64,000 bases of DNA from Phycisphaeraceae bacterium (GTDB lineage: Bacteria; Planctomycetota; Phycisphaerae; Phycisphaerales; UBA1924): NCBI GenBank assembly GCA_020639155.1, contig JACKHF010000002.1, positions 558,001 to 622,000 of the forward strand, given 5' to 3'. The notes under the pieces were generated by a model. It was not told the origin of the DNA. It ran no database searches and saw only the letters and a list, made by a program, of their open reading frames with translations. Shown here in pieces: positions 8,062 through 17,763 of the stretch (positions are counted from its first letter, which is position 1; every line of letters begins with the position of its first letter). The position numbers and the translations under genes are program-made.

Positions 8062-9278
8062 TGCACGTCCTCCCGATGCCATGGATAGGGCGCAACAACG
8101 ACATCTTGTCCATTACTTGCCGCTATCTGTTTCGATGTATTTCGCTCCACGTTCGCACACACGGTATCAACAACCTGCTGTGCTGCGACCGGGGCGAGCA
8201 CCAGTTTGGTTGGCCACACAACCGCAAGTCCGTCAAGGAGATGTACGATCGGCCCGTCGGGACGAGACCCATTCGGTGTCACGCCTTCGGCCCGGTTGAT
8301 TCTGCAGGTTGCCAGTTCAATATCTTTAAGATTCAGCCAAGGCAGGCATGCTTTCAGTTCCTTACGGGCAAACGCTCGCTGGGTTTCCTCGGTTCGTTCA
8401 ATCCCGGTTTCGGCGATCTGTCCGCCTATCCACCACGTGTGGACACCATCAGCATCTGTTGATGTCGTAATAGTCAGCCGTGGCACGGTTGAGAGCTTCA
8501 GACAATGCCCGTGCAGCACACAAGGAGCATGACGGGCCATCACCATGTGCAGCGGCCGTCTTTGCATCTGCGGTGGATGTTGTACTCCAGCGAGTTTCAG
8601 CAGAGCCTCGTTCCCCTCACCCGCAGCAAAGATGCAGTACTGTGCAACAACCTCGTGTTCAATCCCATCGCGTTCCAGAGCCGAGATTGACCACGTGGAG
8701 TCAGCATTGCGTTGTATCGATGTCACGGACGCATGTGTCAGTATCGGATCGGCTGAAGCTTTCGCCATCTCTCGCACGAGCGAGTGCGCATCAATAACAC
8801 GCTCACCGACCGTATACCGCGAGATGTTCCCCGGTGCGCCGGCAAAGGCATCTGATGAAACATTAACAACGTTGGGTTTGTCTGAACCCGAGACATGCGA
8901 TCGCATCGCACGAGCAGCACCTGCTGCAGCAATCTTCGAGCGCAGATCTGTTGTTGTCCAGATCGACATATGCTCCGCAAGCACACGGACACCGGACAAA
9001 TCAGGGCATGATGTCCCTGCAAGGCATTCGCTCCAGATGGGCTGCACTGATTCTGCCATCTCAGCGGCTCTGGTTCGTTCGCCGCTTAGTGCATATTTCA
9101 CGCCTGCGTGCAGAATCCCCTGGCTTGCAACTGTCTGCCCAGCGCCCAGTTCGGCTCTCTCAATGAGAAAGGTGCGTATGCTGCTATGAGTGAACAATGC
9201 ACGCATCCACAGCCCGACAATACCACCACCGATGAGAAGAACATCGGTTTGAATGACATCAGCGGGACTACAGGTCAC
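8052..9278 (-). CDS. FAD-dependent oxidoreductase (DAO/glycine oxidase-like)
   Basis: A 408-residue protein with an N-terminal Rossmann FAD site VLLIGGGIVGLWMRAL, then ELGAGQTVASQGILHAG in the position typical of the DAO superfamily (D-amino-acid oxidases, glycerol-3-phosphate dehydrogenases, L-2-hydroxyglutarate oxidase). The C-terminal GLAVVWPTKLVLAPVAAQQ matches the second flavin-contacting segment. Its substrate is not evident. The GTG start at 9278 overlaps the TGA of the LysM gene (GTGA), and its own end overlaps the aldo/keto reductase by 10 bp. It is therefore the middle of a tightly coupled three-gene unit. Confidence 0.82.
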   Translation of the reverse strand: MTCSPADVIQTDVLLIGGGIVGLWMRALFTHSSIRTFLIERAELGAGQTVASQGILHAGVKYALSGERTRAAEMAESVQPIWSECLAGTSCPDLSGVRVLAEHMSIWTTTDLRSKIAAAGAARAMRSHVSGSDKPNVVNVSSDAFAGAPGNISRYTVGERVIDAHSLVREMAKASADPILTHASVTSIQRNADSTWSISALERDGIEHEVVAQYCIFAAGEGNEALLKLAGVQHPPQMQRRPLHMVMARHAPCVLHGHCLKLSTVPRLTITTSTDADGVHTWWIGGQIAETGIERTEETQRAFARKELKACLPWLNLKDIELATCRINRAEGVTPNGSRPDGPIVHLLDGLAVVWPTKLVLAPVAAQQVVDTVCANVERNTSKQIAASNGQDVVVAPYPWHREDVQWK

Positions 9279-10072
9279 TCGGTTGGATCCTTTGCCATGA
9301 ACTCGCGATACTCGTGTTCAATAGTCTCGCGATCGGGGATGTAGATCACCTGACCTGGACGGATCAACTCCAGTTTGTCGATGTCAAGCTGCGCCTTGTT
9401 GCGTTCAAAGAGAACTTGCGCATACTTGATCGTTCTGTATTCTCTCAACGAGATTCGAGAGAGCACGTCATTTTTCCGTATTCGATAGGGCTTCCCGGAT
9501 GGAATCTGCTGCTGTGTGGTGTCAACAACGGGTGGTGCATCGGCTGGACTCGATTGTGCATTAATGATTGCGCCGCCATCGCCTGGTCCCATTCCTGCCG
9601 GAGCGCCCTGTACGTTGTAAGGATCTGCAGGAATCAGAATTACATCGCCCTCACGCAACATCCGAGGATCCTTAAAAGGGTTCGCACGAACAAGCGAAGT
9701 TGAAAGCGAGCGATCACCAAAGAACCGTTGAGCGATGGATGCCCACGTTTCGCCATGCTCGACAACGTGCGGAGCAAATGGCGGCTTTGAAGGCACAGAA
9801 TCATCGGAGAGATGCACCTGTGTGGGGTGCGATTCAACTGGAGAGTTTCCAACAGCATCTAGTGTTGATGCAAAGCCTGCTGGCTGTGGCGGACGATCGA
9901 TACGTTTCACATCGCGCCAATGTACTTCGGGCTCTTCACGGGTTGCAATCATCGCGCCGCCGGCAGGAACACGGGGTCCAGCATCCCATATCCAGTACAC
10001 AACAACCCACAGTGCTGCAAGAGCACACAGGGCTGTGAGAAATCTGGCATGACGTGTCGTTGGCATGGCCAT
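9275..10072 (-). CDS. Membrane-anchored protein with two LysM domains
   Basis: A 265-residue protein with an N-terminal signal anchor (RFLTALCALAALWVVVYWIW, about residues 8-27) and two LysM peptidoglycan-binding repeats. The first is HVVEHGETWASIAQRFFGD...NPF, ending GDVILIPAD; the second is YRIRKNDVLSRISLREYRT...GQVIYIPD. A Pro-rich linker joins them. It presumably sits in the periplasm or envelope attached to glycan. No enzymatic domain is present. ATG 10072 is preferred because GGAG lies upstream and the hydrophobic anchor follows directly; an ATG at 10108 would add 12 residues. It lies 78 bp downstream of secDF and overlaps the FAD oxidoreductase by 4 nt. Confidence 0.82.
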   Translation of the reverse strand: MAMPTTRHARFLTALCALAALWVVVYWIWDAGPRVPAGGAMIATREEPEVHWRDVKRIDRPPQPAGFASTLDAVGNSPVESHPTQVHLSDDSVPSKPPFAPHVVEHGETWASIAQRFFGDRSLSTSLVRANPFKDPRMLREGDVILIPADPYNVQGAPAGMGPGDGGAIINAQSSPADAPPVVDTTQQQIPSGKPYRIRKNDVLSRISLREYRTIKYAQVLFERNKAQLDIDKLELIRPGQVIYIPDRETIEHEYREFMAKDPTE

Positions 10073-10150
10073 ACCCGCTGAACACTCCGATACCCCAGAC
10101 ATCAGCACAATTGAACCACCGACTGGAGTATGCAGAGATTATAGGGGCTG

Positions 10151-13100
10151 CTACGACGGCTCGGCCTCGATCATTTGAGATGTCGGAGTTGCCGGGACCT
10201 CAGGCTCGTCCTTGGAGCCTCGGCTCCCAACCACCAACTGTGCAGCCACCGCGATGGACGAATACGTCCCCACGGCGACACCCACGAGCAGTGCGAACGC
10301 AAACCCGCGAATGCCCGCACCGCCGAAGAGGTACAGAATAATCACAGCGAGCAGGGTCGTGCCAGACGTAATAATTGTTCGGCTGATCGTCTGGTTTACC
10401 GAGAGATTGACAATTGGAACCGTTGCGACCGGACGCTTGCCTTTGTTTTCGCGAATACGGTCCATCACAATAATCGTGTCATTTAGTGAGTACCCGATGA
10501 TTGTCAGAATCGCAGCAACCATGTCAAGGTTGATCTTGAACGGTTGCAGACCGATCGCCTGTGCAAATCTTTGAACACCCGGTGTGTCACAGAGGATTTC
10601 CGCAAGTGCAACAAGCCCGACCACGGTCAGCACATCATGGAACAGACATGCAACTGCAGCGATGCTGTATCGCATGTTACCAAAGCGTACCCAGATATAG
10701 ATAGTGATCATCAGCAGGCTAAGTATGATCGCGATGATCGCCTGAGCAGCAAATGTTCGTGCGACTGCTGGCGAGAAACTCTGCACACCGGCAACCTGTG
10801 CAGGACGCTGCAGCGCCTCGGTCACAAGTTCCCACTCGCGACCTGCAACTTGCGTTGTCCATCCGTCGGGATTCTCATGGTTATTGATTGCGCTGTCATG
10901 AACGAGAATAACTGCACTTGTGACTGCATCATCCGAACCCGAAAGAACACGAACCTCCCACTTTCTGCCCGAGATATCAGAGAAGTCCTGCTGTTCTCGC
11001 ATCTCGCCGAGCCGTGTCTCAAGATCGACCTTTGTTGGAGCAGGATCAAGGTTATTCAGCACAATCACCGCGCCACCGAGCCAGTCGCGCACGTCCTGAA
11101 GAAACTCGGGCTTGTCAAAGTTTGCTCCCAGACGGGGCTTATTGACTGGATACACCGGGATTGGCGTGTTCTCGTCGGTGTCCAGTCCATCCGCTGAGAG
11201 GGGTTGACGTGAATCAAGCACGTCAGCAAACGTCTCAACGAGCGAGTTCACAACCGCATCCTTATCCGTGGCGAATGTCTTGATAATGAATGTATCCGAT
11301 GTGATTCCGTCATTCTGCGGATTCAACGGCATGATTTCAGCGGTTCGTAATGCCTTGACAGCTGACTCGTTCTCAGCAGTGTTGCCGATCTCGTGGACAC
11401 GATCCTCAACTTCCTGACGGGTCAGCATGACACGCTGCTCAGACTCAGGCTGTTCCTGTTTCATTTGCAGGGTCACCTGTGTTCCAGAGCGGAAGTCGAT
11501 ATCGAGCATCTTCACGTTCTGCCCGAACACCATGACAAGTCCGATCGCAACGTATGTCAGCGAGATCGGGAGGAACACCCACTTCATCTTGATCCAGTTG
11601 ACACGTGGAGTGAGCAGGCGGTCGATCGCTGGCACAGACATCGGCAGCATCGAGATCCGCTTCCACCCGAAGACCTGGAACAATGTCCCGAACATGATGC
11701 GGCCGAGGAACAGGGCAGCGATCATGGTCATCACGACACCTGTGCCAAGTGTCAGCGCAAAACCACGAACCTCGGGAGTTGCAACATTCGGCAGCAGCAG
11801 CACAAGACACACAATCAGGTTCGTCACGTTGCCGTCAACAATACTCGACAGCGCCTTTGAGTATCCGAGCCTGATGGCGTCACGTACATCAGCGCCTCCA
11901 TTCAGTTCTTCGCGCATGCGTTCGTAGATCAGCACATTCGCATCGACCGCCATACCGAATGTCAGCACGATACCGGCAATACCTGGCATTGTGAATGTCC
12001 ACTGGTTCAGTGCCATCCAGATGAGAATCATGGCAGCAGTAAACACAAGACTCACAACTGCAACGCCACCGCACGTCGGGAAGTAGTAGACAAGCATGAA
12101 CACTGCAACGATCGCGATCGAAATAAGTCCGGCTTCGATGCCACGATCCAGGTTGTCCTGCCCAAGATCCGGGCCAATCTCGTTGACACTGATTGGCTGT
12201 GGCGAGAGCTTTGCCTGCAATGAGCCCGCGTTGAGTGTGCGGATGATGTAGTTCAACTCGTCGACCGGGAAGTCGCCGGAGATCTGTCCGCTGGATGTGA
12301 TGTTGCCGTTGAGTGTTGGTGCTGTGATGACCTCATCGTCAAGAATCACCGCCATCGGCTTTCCGATGTTGGCGCCAGTCAACTTACCGAGCAGCGAAGC
12401 GCCACTCGGATTCATTGTGAAGTTAATCGCAGGACGCTGGATCTCGTCAATCCCACGGAATGCGCTCGCAACCTTCCACGTGCCCTCGTTCTTGGTCAAC
12501 CGTTTGCCACGAACATCCCAGCAAAGCATGTAATACGCCCCGCGATATTCCTCGACGACAAAGCCGGGTGGGCGGCTGCGAAAAAACGAAGCGGGATCTG
12601 CTCGCAGATTCTCACTCTCACTTAAACTATCAAACCAGTTCTCGATACGGTTGATCTTGTACCAACCAGCATCGCGGGTATTTGCAAACTGTGGCCCGCT
12701 TTCGTGCAACTGCTCGCGTATCTCAGCCTCATTCGGCAACTCGCCGGGGTCAACAGTGATACGAAAACTGAGCACGCCAGCGCCACGCAGCATGCGGATC
12801 AGATCATCAGGATCATCCAGAGTTTTGCGGTTCTTTTCGTAGTCCTCATAGGCCGCGCGAATTCGCTTGATGTCATCAACCCTGTCAGGATATTGCTCTT
12901 GCAATGTCTCAAACGCGCGATCCCGTTCACTCTTCAGTTCGATCACCTGCTTTTGATCGCGATCGTACTTCCTGCTGACCTGATTGTTTGTGCGTAAGGC
13001 AGTCCGAATCTGGTCAGCAGTGATGGTTTGTGCCTGCGCTGTTGCACGAGCATCGTCATACGCGATCGCCGTCTTTGAAGCAACAGCTGCGAGTTCATCG

Positions 13101-13642
13101 AGCTTTGCATCGGGCTCACCAGCCTCGACCCCTTGCTGGTACTCATTCATCGCCGCAACAGCAGCATCCGATGCCGTCGAAACAGCCTTCAACAGGTCCT
13201 GGAGTTGAGTGTTTGAAACGCTCGACTCAATCACCGTCAGGCGCCCCTCCGCATCAGCTGCAAGCACCTGATCAATAATGGCATCAGTCAGTGCCGATTG
13301 CTCAATCGAGTCGATAGTCGCGTTCACATCACGCCGCTGTAAGAGAATCTTCTCGCTCGGAGCTGGCATCGTGATCTCAAGGCGATCGTTGCCCTGTCGC
13401 ACCATCGTGATATCGAGCTGGCCGTTCGGATCGATACGTGACTTGAGCACCTCGATCATCGCAGGAATCACGACAGATGGATCCTCGCCCGGATCGATAC
13501 GAACGCCATAGGTGACGCTCACACCACCGCGCAGGTCTTTACCGAAGCGAAGCTTCTCTGCAGGTGGGAATACCGCCAGCCAGAACAGCACAGCGATCAA
13601 CACAACAGAAATCGCAAGAAGTCGACCAGAGTGTTTCAGCAT
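10151..13642 (-). CDS. secDF: Fused protein-export membrane proteins SecD-SecF
   Basis: A 1163-residue fusion of the two auxiliary Sec translocon subunits that use the proton gradient to pull proteins across the membrane. The SecD half has the N-terminal helix, FGKDLRGGVSVTYG, a large periplasmic region and DVITAPTLNGNITSSGQISG before its five distal helices, with IAGIVLTFGMAVDANVLIYER. The SecF half begins near residue 690 (MLDIDFRSGTQVTLQM) and has AAILTIIGYSLNDTIIVMDR. Both halves carry extra soluble material: a charged, coiled-coil-like insert at about residues 150-290, and a SecF periplasmic region of roughly 280 residues rather than about 100. Usual fused SecDF is near 750 residues. It follows yajC on the same strand. 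Confidence 0.95.
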   Translation of the reverse strand: MLKHSGRLLAISVVLIAVLFWLAVFPPAEKLRFGKDLRGGVSVTYGVRIDPGEDPSVVIPAMIEVLKSRIDPNGQLDITMVRQGNDRLEITMPAPSEKILLQRRDVNATIDSIEQSALTDAIIDQVLAADAEGRLTVIESSVSNTQLQDLLKAVSTASDAAVAAMNEYQQGVEAGEPDAKLDELAAVASKTAIAYDDARATAQAQTITADQIRTALRTNNQVSRKYDRDQKQVIELKSERDRAFETLQEQYPDRVDDIKRIRAAYEDYEKNRKTLDDPDDLIRMLRGAGVLSFRITVDPGELPNEAEIREQLHESGPQFANTRDAGWYKINRIENWFDSLSESENLRADPASFFRSRPPGFVVEEYRGAYYMLCWDVRGKRLTKNEGTWKVASAFRGIDEIQRPAINFTMNPSGASLLGKLTGANIGKPMAVILDDEVITAPTLNGNITSSGQISGDFPVDELNYIIRTLNAGSLQAKLSPQPISVNEIGPDLGQDNLDRGIEAGLISIAIVAVFMLVYYFPTCGGVAVVSLVFTAAMILIWMALNQWTFTMPGIAGIVLTFGMAVDANVLIYERMREELNGGADVRDAIRLGYSKALSSIVDGNVTNLIVCLVLLLPNVATPEVRGFALTLGTGVVMTMIAALFLGRIMFGTLFQVFGWKRISMLPMSVPAIDRLLTPRVNWIKMKWVFLPISLTYVAIGLVMVFGQNVKMLDIDFRSGTQVTLQMKQEQPESEQRVMLTRQEVEDRVHEIGNTAENESAVKALRTAEIMPLNPQNDGITSDTFIIKTFATDKDAVVNSLVETFADVLDSRQPLSADGLDTDENTPIPVYPVNKPRLGANFDKPEFLQDVRDWLGGAVIVLNNLDPAPTKVDLETRLGEMREQQDFSDISGRKWEVRVLSGSDDAVTSAVILVHDSAINNHENPDGWTTQVAGREWELVTEALQRPAQVAGVQSFSPAVARTFAAQAIIAIILSLLMITIYIWVRFGNMRYSIAAVACLFHDVLTVVGLVALAEILCDTPGVQRFAQAIGLQPFKINLDMVAAILTIIGYSLNDTIIVMDRIRENKGKRPVATVPIVNLSVNQTISRTIITSGTTLLAVIILYLFGGAGIRGFAFALLVGVAVGTYSSIAVAAQLVVGSRGSKDEPEVPATPTSQMIEAEPS

Positions 13643-13713
13643 TCGAAGCGTTCTCTTTCTTCACAAGAACAGTTCTACAGACAAGCAATGAATCAACAAC
13701 AGGGCGTATGTCG

Positions 13714-14139
13714 TTACGACGCAGCAGCAATCTCCACTTCCTTGGGAGCATCGGACTTGCTGGCATGAGACCGGATCACATGCTGAATCGATGACTTTGC
13801 AAAGCGAACCCGCGATGGGCTGGCTTCATCAATCTTCAGGAGAACCTCGTTGTCACGAATCTCGCTGATGGTTCCGATGATCCCGCCCGTGGTCTGCACG
13901 ACATCGTGCTTGCCAAGACTACCCAGCATTGTCTGACGCTGCTTGCGTTCCTTCCGCTGTCCGCCCCCGCTCATGACCATCAGAAGAATTAGCATGATCG
14001 GGATGATCCAGATCATGGGACCGAATGGATTCCCTGTTGGTTGGCCACCATTCTGCGGAGAAGTGCTGCTTGGTTGTGAAGTCACAGGGGCGACCTCAGC
14101 ACCTGCGCCGTCGCTCGGACCGATGCCGGATGTTTGCAT
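13714..14139 (-). CDS. yajC: Preprotein translocase subunit YajC
   Basis: A small single-pass membrane protein of the SecDF-YajC complex. A Gly/Ser/Gln-rich N-terminal stretch is followed by one hydrophobic helix (MIWIIPIMLILLMVMS) and the conserved cytoplasmic portion RKERKQRQTML, VVQTTGGIIGTI and LKIDEASPSRVRF. The start is uncertain: ATG 14139 gives 141 residues and a plausible N-terminus but no clear ribosome site. The frame stays open to an ATG at 14235, and a GTG between them has AGGAG upstream. It lies 71 bp upstream of secDF and downstream of tgt, the widely conserved tgt-yajC-secD-secF order. Confidence 0.9.
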   Translation of the reverse strand: MQTSGIGPSDGAGAEVAPVTSQPSSTSPQNGGQPTGNPFGPMIWIIPIMLILLMVMSGGGQRKERKQRQTMLGSLGKHDVVQTTGGIIGTISEIRDNEVLLKIDEASPSRVRFAKSSIQHVIRSHASKSDAPKEVEIAAAS

Positions 14140-14379
14140 CACGCCAACCGGGGGCACAAACACATATGTGGAAAACTGTGTGAGATGGAGATCGAAGGAT
14201 GTGGACACGAGCAGTCTACTCCTGAGGGAAAACAACGGACGCGAAGCACGACAGCGTCACACCATGAGCAACAACACGGAACCCCAAGGATAGGTCGGCA
14301 CTGCCAAAAAACCCGCGCTGACCGGTATCTGATTGGGATTTGACTACATGGGAAAATACGAGATCAGATTGCAGGAGAT

Positions 14380-15615
14380 TTACTCATCCAGCGAAGATGC
14401 CGTTTCTCGAAAAGCCACTGGCCACTTGGCTTCTATACCCGACCAGTTTGACGTTGGAATAGCACCCCGAACATCAGCCATAAATCGCTGAAAATGCCTG
14501 AGATTGTGCAAACTTACCAGAACTGGGCCAAGCATCTCACCCACCATAAAAAGATGGCGCAGATACGAGCGTGAGAACGACCAACCAGCCTCATTCAGTC
14601 TGCATGCTGGGCAATCACACCCTGGCTCAATCGGGGATGTGTCCGCCGCGTACTTCGCGTTCCTGAGCCGAATCTGTCCAGTCGAAGTGAACGCATTGGC
14701 ATTTCGGCCATTTCGCGTGGGAAGCACACAGTCAAACATATCCACGCCAGCACGCACAGCTGTCAGTAGATCGGCCTCGTACCCAACGCCCATCAGGTAG
14801 CGAGGCTTGTCCTCGGGCATCTGCGGTGCAGCAAACTGAACGACACGTGCAATCTGCTCAGGCGATTCACCGACTGCGACTCCGCCAATCGCGTACCCCG
14901 GCAAATCAATCGCACAGATGCGCTCGATCGACCACAATCGCTCGTCAAGATCCACGCCACCCTGCACAATCCCAAAGAGGGCCTGTTCCTCTGGCCGAGC
15001 GTGGGCTGACTTGCATCGCTCGAGCCAGCGCACGGTTCGCTCATTGGCGATGCGTAACCGCTCACGATGGTCGTATGTCTTCCGGGCACTGCGAGTATCC
15101 CGCTGAACAGCCTGCGCAAGGCGCGGCTGATGATGCGGTTGTACGCCGGGATCAATCGATGGTGGACAATCATCAAATGCCATGATGATGTCCGCACCGA
15201 GCGCGTTCTGCACCTCGATCGCACGTTCCGGCGAAAGATGGATCATCGACCCATCTACAACCGATTTGAATGTGACACCGTCGTCGTTAATGGTATTTGT
15301 GTCTGCCAGTGAGTACGCCTGATACCCGCCTGAATCTGTGAGGATCGGCGCGTTCCAGTTCATGAACTTGTGAACGCCCCCCATCGTCCGGACAAGCTCG
15401 TGCCCTGGACGCAGCAGCAGGTGGTATGTGTTATTGAGCAGGATCTGAGCACCGGTCTGTGCGACCAACTCGGGAAGAATGCCCTTGACAGTCCCGCGCG
15501 TGCCAACGGGCATGAACGCAGGCGTATCGAACGCTCCGTGCGGTGTCTGCACACGTCCGACTCTTGCGTGCGTGGTCGTGTCCTTTGCAAGTATGTCAAA
15601 TGTCAGCGCTGGCAT
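14380..15615 (-). CDS. tgt: Queuine/preQ1 tRNA-guanine transglycosylase
   Basis: Tgt exchanges guanine 34 of GUN-anticodon tRNAs for the queuosine precursor preQ1. The 411-residue protein shows TPAFMPVGTRGTVKG, NNTYHLLLRPG, the catalytic aspartates in LTDSGGYQ and MFDCVLPTRNGRN, and the zinc site CDCPACR...YLRHLF. It is about 35 residues longer than the typical bacterial enzyme. The extra material lies around residues 155-190, a His/Arg-rich loop after FDDCPPSIDPG. DSGGF is replaced by DSGGY. queF, another queuosine gene, lies 4.4 kb away at 20.0 kb. The gene ends about 240 bp before yajC. Confidence 0.95.
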   Translation of the reverse strand: MPALTFDILAKDTTTHARVGRVQTPHGAFDTPAFMPVGTRGTVKGILPELVAQTGAQILLNNTYHLLLRPGHELVRTMGGVHKFMNWNAPILTDSGGYQAYSLADTNTINDDGVTFKSVVDGSMIHLSPERAIEVQNALGADIIMAFDDCPPSIDPGVQPHHQPRLAQAVQRDTRSARKTYDHRERLRIANERTVRWLERCKSAHARPEEQALFGIVQGGVDLDERLWSIERICAIDLPGYAIGGVAVGESPEQIARVVQFAAPQMPEDKPRYLMGVGYEADLLTAVRAGVDMFDCVLPTRNGRNANAFTSTGQIRLRNAKYAADTSPIEPGCDCPACRLNEAGWSFSRSYLRHLFMVGEMLGPVLVSLHNLRHFQRFMADVRGAIPTSNWSGIEAKWPVAFRETASSLDE

Positions 15616-15624
15616 GAGCGGACA

Positions 15625-16650
15625 TTATCCGCTTGATGATTGCCTGCGGGCGGATTCCTTCTGAAGAAACTCGCGTTCCGAGTCAGTCAGCGAGCCAACG
15701 CCGGACTCAGATACTTTCGCAAGCAGGCGATCCAGTTCTTTCTCATCAGATGTTGTTGCCCGCGAGGCGCCGATCTTACCGACCGGCTCGGTTTGTTTGA
15801 ACCCTCCCCGAGGCTTTTTCTGCTTGGGAGGGCGCGTTGGAGCGCCAGAGTTCCTTGGTTTTCGGCTGTCCTCGAACACATCGAAGAAATCACGAAGCAG
15901 ATGCGAGTTCCTGATGAAGAAAAAGCCTGCGATCGCTCCACCCAGATGGGCCGCCTCTCCTCCTGCGTTCGCTCCACCACGAATCAAGTTATACATTGCA
16001 AGCGCAACATACCCATAGGCCATCCAGCTCATCTTCATCGGGATCGGCGGAAAGATCAGTGTGACGCGCTGGTTTGGCATCAGATACGCGCACGCAACGA
16101 TTACACCAAACACACCCGCACTCGCGCCAACAAGCGGTGTAGATGGGTTTCCGAAGTTTCCAGGTACGTTGATATGAAAAACAGCTTCAAGCAGGTTCAA
16201 CAGCATGTAGGCAAGACCACCGAAGATGCCGCAGACAAGGTAATACGCAACATACTTGCGACGCCCCAGATGCTGTTCGACAATTGCTCCGAAGATAAAC
16301 AATCCGAACATGTTGAAGAACACGTGCATGAAGTTCGCATGGAGGAACTGAAACGTGACGAGTCTCCACACTTCTATCTTCGGCCAAAATCCAAGATAGG
16401 TCGAAAAGTGTCCCCATGCGTACAGCATTGGACCATTGTGTTTGCCTCCTCCATCAACAGGGTATTCGCCGCCCAGTTGCATACTGAGCAGCGCTCTGTC
16501 GAGCAGGAACACAGCAACATTGATAATGATGATCCACGTATTTGCGCTAACAAACCGGAACGAGGCCATCCCAGTCCGGCTGCCCCCGAATCCGCGTCCC
16601 CCGCCTCGACCTGCGTCGGCCCCGTAGTAATCACGATCAGCAATGCCCAT
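15625..16650 (-). CDS. Rhomboid-family intramembrane serine protease
   Basis: A 341-residue polytopic protein. The rhomboid catalytic dyad is complete: Ser177 in GASAGVFG and His235 in EAAHLGGAIAG. The helix-2 motif HANFMHVFFNMFGL provides the oxyanion-site His and Asn. The N-terminus is Gly/Arg-rich and cytoplasmic. After the last helix comes a basic, Pro-rich linker and a tail ELDRLLAKVSESGVGSLTDS...EREFLQKES. That tail recurs in the M50 protease encoded immediately upstream (16717-17763). It cleaves substrates within the membrane; the substrate is unknown. It ends 10 bp upstream of tgt. Confidence 0.93.
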   Translation of the reverse strand: MGIADRDYYGADAGRGGGRGFGGSRTGMASFRFVSANTWIIIINVAVFLLDRALLSMQLGGEYPVDGGGKHNGPMLYAWGHFSTYLGFWPKIEVWRLVTFQFLHANFMHVFFNMFGLFIFGAIVEQHLGRRKYVAYYLVCGIFGGLAYMLLNLLEAVFHINVPGNFGNPSTPLVGASAGVFGVIVACAYLMPNQRVTLIFPPIPMKMSWMAYGYVALAMYNLIRGGANAGGEAAHLGGAIAGFFFIRNSHLLRDFFDVFEDSRKPRNSGAPTRPPKQKKPRGGFKQTEPVGKIGASRATTSDEKELDRLLAKVSESGVGSLTDSEREFLQKESARRQSSSG

Positions 16651-16716
16651 ACCGTGGTATTCCGATCTGCTGCTGGCGGTATTTCACAACCGCACCCGAA
16701 CACATACTGAAATCTC

Positions 16717-17763
16717 TCATGCCCCGCGTCGTCGTTTGGTGTCGCGCTCGAGGAACGCTTTCTCTTTTCGGGTAAGCGCGTCCATTCCGTCCCGTTTTAT
16801 TTTGGCCAGAATCCGATCAAGTTCTGCCTGCTGTTGTTCTGCGGATTCCTGCAGCTTCTGACGAGCTTTCTCGGCAGCATGTGCACGTCGTCTTTCTGCG
16901 TTTGTTTGTTTCGGTTCATCCTCTGCATATCCAGTGTCATAGTTATACAGACCCCGCCCATCGCCGGGACCCGAGGGTTGCCAGCCACCGGCTGGCGCAA
17001 ACACGTCGTCGTTGTATACGCCAGCTTTGACCTTCTGCTTTTCTTGCCAGCAGACAAACCCACCGAGGATTGCAATGGTGACGAGCAGACTCTTTTCGTT
17101 GCTCAGTCCATACACCACAACTGCACCCGCAGCGATCAGTCCGACCGTTGCTGCAATATCGCGCGATCGTCGCTCTCCAAGTCTCCACCAGAGGACGCAC
17201 TGGAGCACACGTCCAGCATCCATTGGGTACATCACCAGCAGCATGTTGAACAAAAACAGCAGAATGTTGATGAAATAGGCAAAGTACAACAACCCGTGCG
17301 GGATGTCTGCGATTGCAAGCCCCGCCCAGGGATCGAACAGCGGGAACAGCAATGAACCACTCTTTGTGAAATACACCGCCGCTGCAAGAATCGGCCACAA
17401 GAATACATGCACAATCGGACCACCAACCACAGTGATCAACTCATCACGCCAGTTGTGTGGGGGCTTACACATGGCAAGCCCGCCGAGCGGCCAGAGCAGA
17501 ATATCGTCTGCTTGTCCCCCCACCTTCCGGCATGCGATGCAATGCCCGAACTCATGGATAAGCACTATTCCAAAGATGATCCCGTAGCTTGCCAGTTGGA
17601 GCAGGTACTCGGGCTGATCATGCTGAGATTCGCGGTACATCGACAACGCAATCCACGCGATAAACAGCCAGTGGACCGAGACACGAATCCCCCACAATGT
17701 GAACAGTGGCAGTGACCAGCCCATTGGGTTTGATGGTTGATCTTTATATCCACTCACCCGCAT
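16717..17763 (-). CDS. Site-2 protease-like M50 metalloprotease
   Basis: A 348-residue membrane protein with about six hydrophobic segments. The zinc site HExxH is HEFGH at residues 70-74. The distal metal ligand region, usually NPxxDG, reads YPMDAGR (Asp182), so the Asn is replaced but the Asp is kept. GGP at 114-116 is also typical of M50 peptidases. The C-terminal third is soluble, charged and coiled-coil-like, and ends with ELDRILAKIKRDGMDALTRK...EKAFLERD, nearly the same as the tail of the adjacent rhomboid. No PDZ or CBS domain. First gene of a minus-strand run through rhomboid to tgt. Confidence 0.88.
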   Translation of the reverse strand: MRVSGYKDQPSNPMGWSLPLFTLWGIRVSVHWLFIAWIALSMYRESQHDQPEYLLQLASYGIIFGIVLIHEFGHCIACRKVGGQADDILLWPLGGLAMCKPPHNWRDELITVVGGPIVHVFLWPILAAAVYFTKSGSLLFPLFDPWAGLAIADIPHGLLYFAYFINILLFLFNMLLVMYPMDAGRVLQCVLWWRLGERRSRDIAATVGLIAAGAVVVYGLSNEKSLLVTIAILGGFVCWQEKQKVKAGVYNDDVFAPAGGWQPSGPGDGRGLYNYDTGYAEDEPKQTNAERRRAHAAEKARQKLQESAEQQQAELDRILAKIKRDGMDALTRKEKAFLERDTKRRRGA

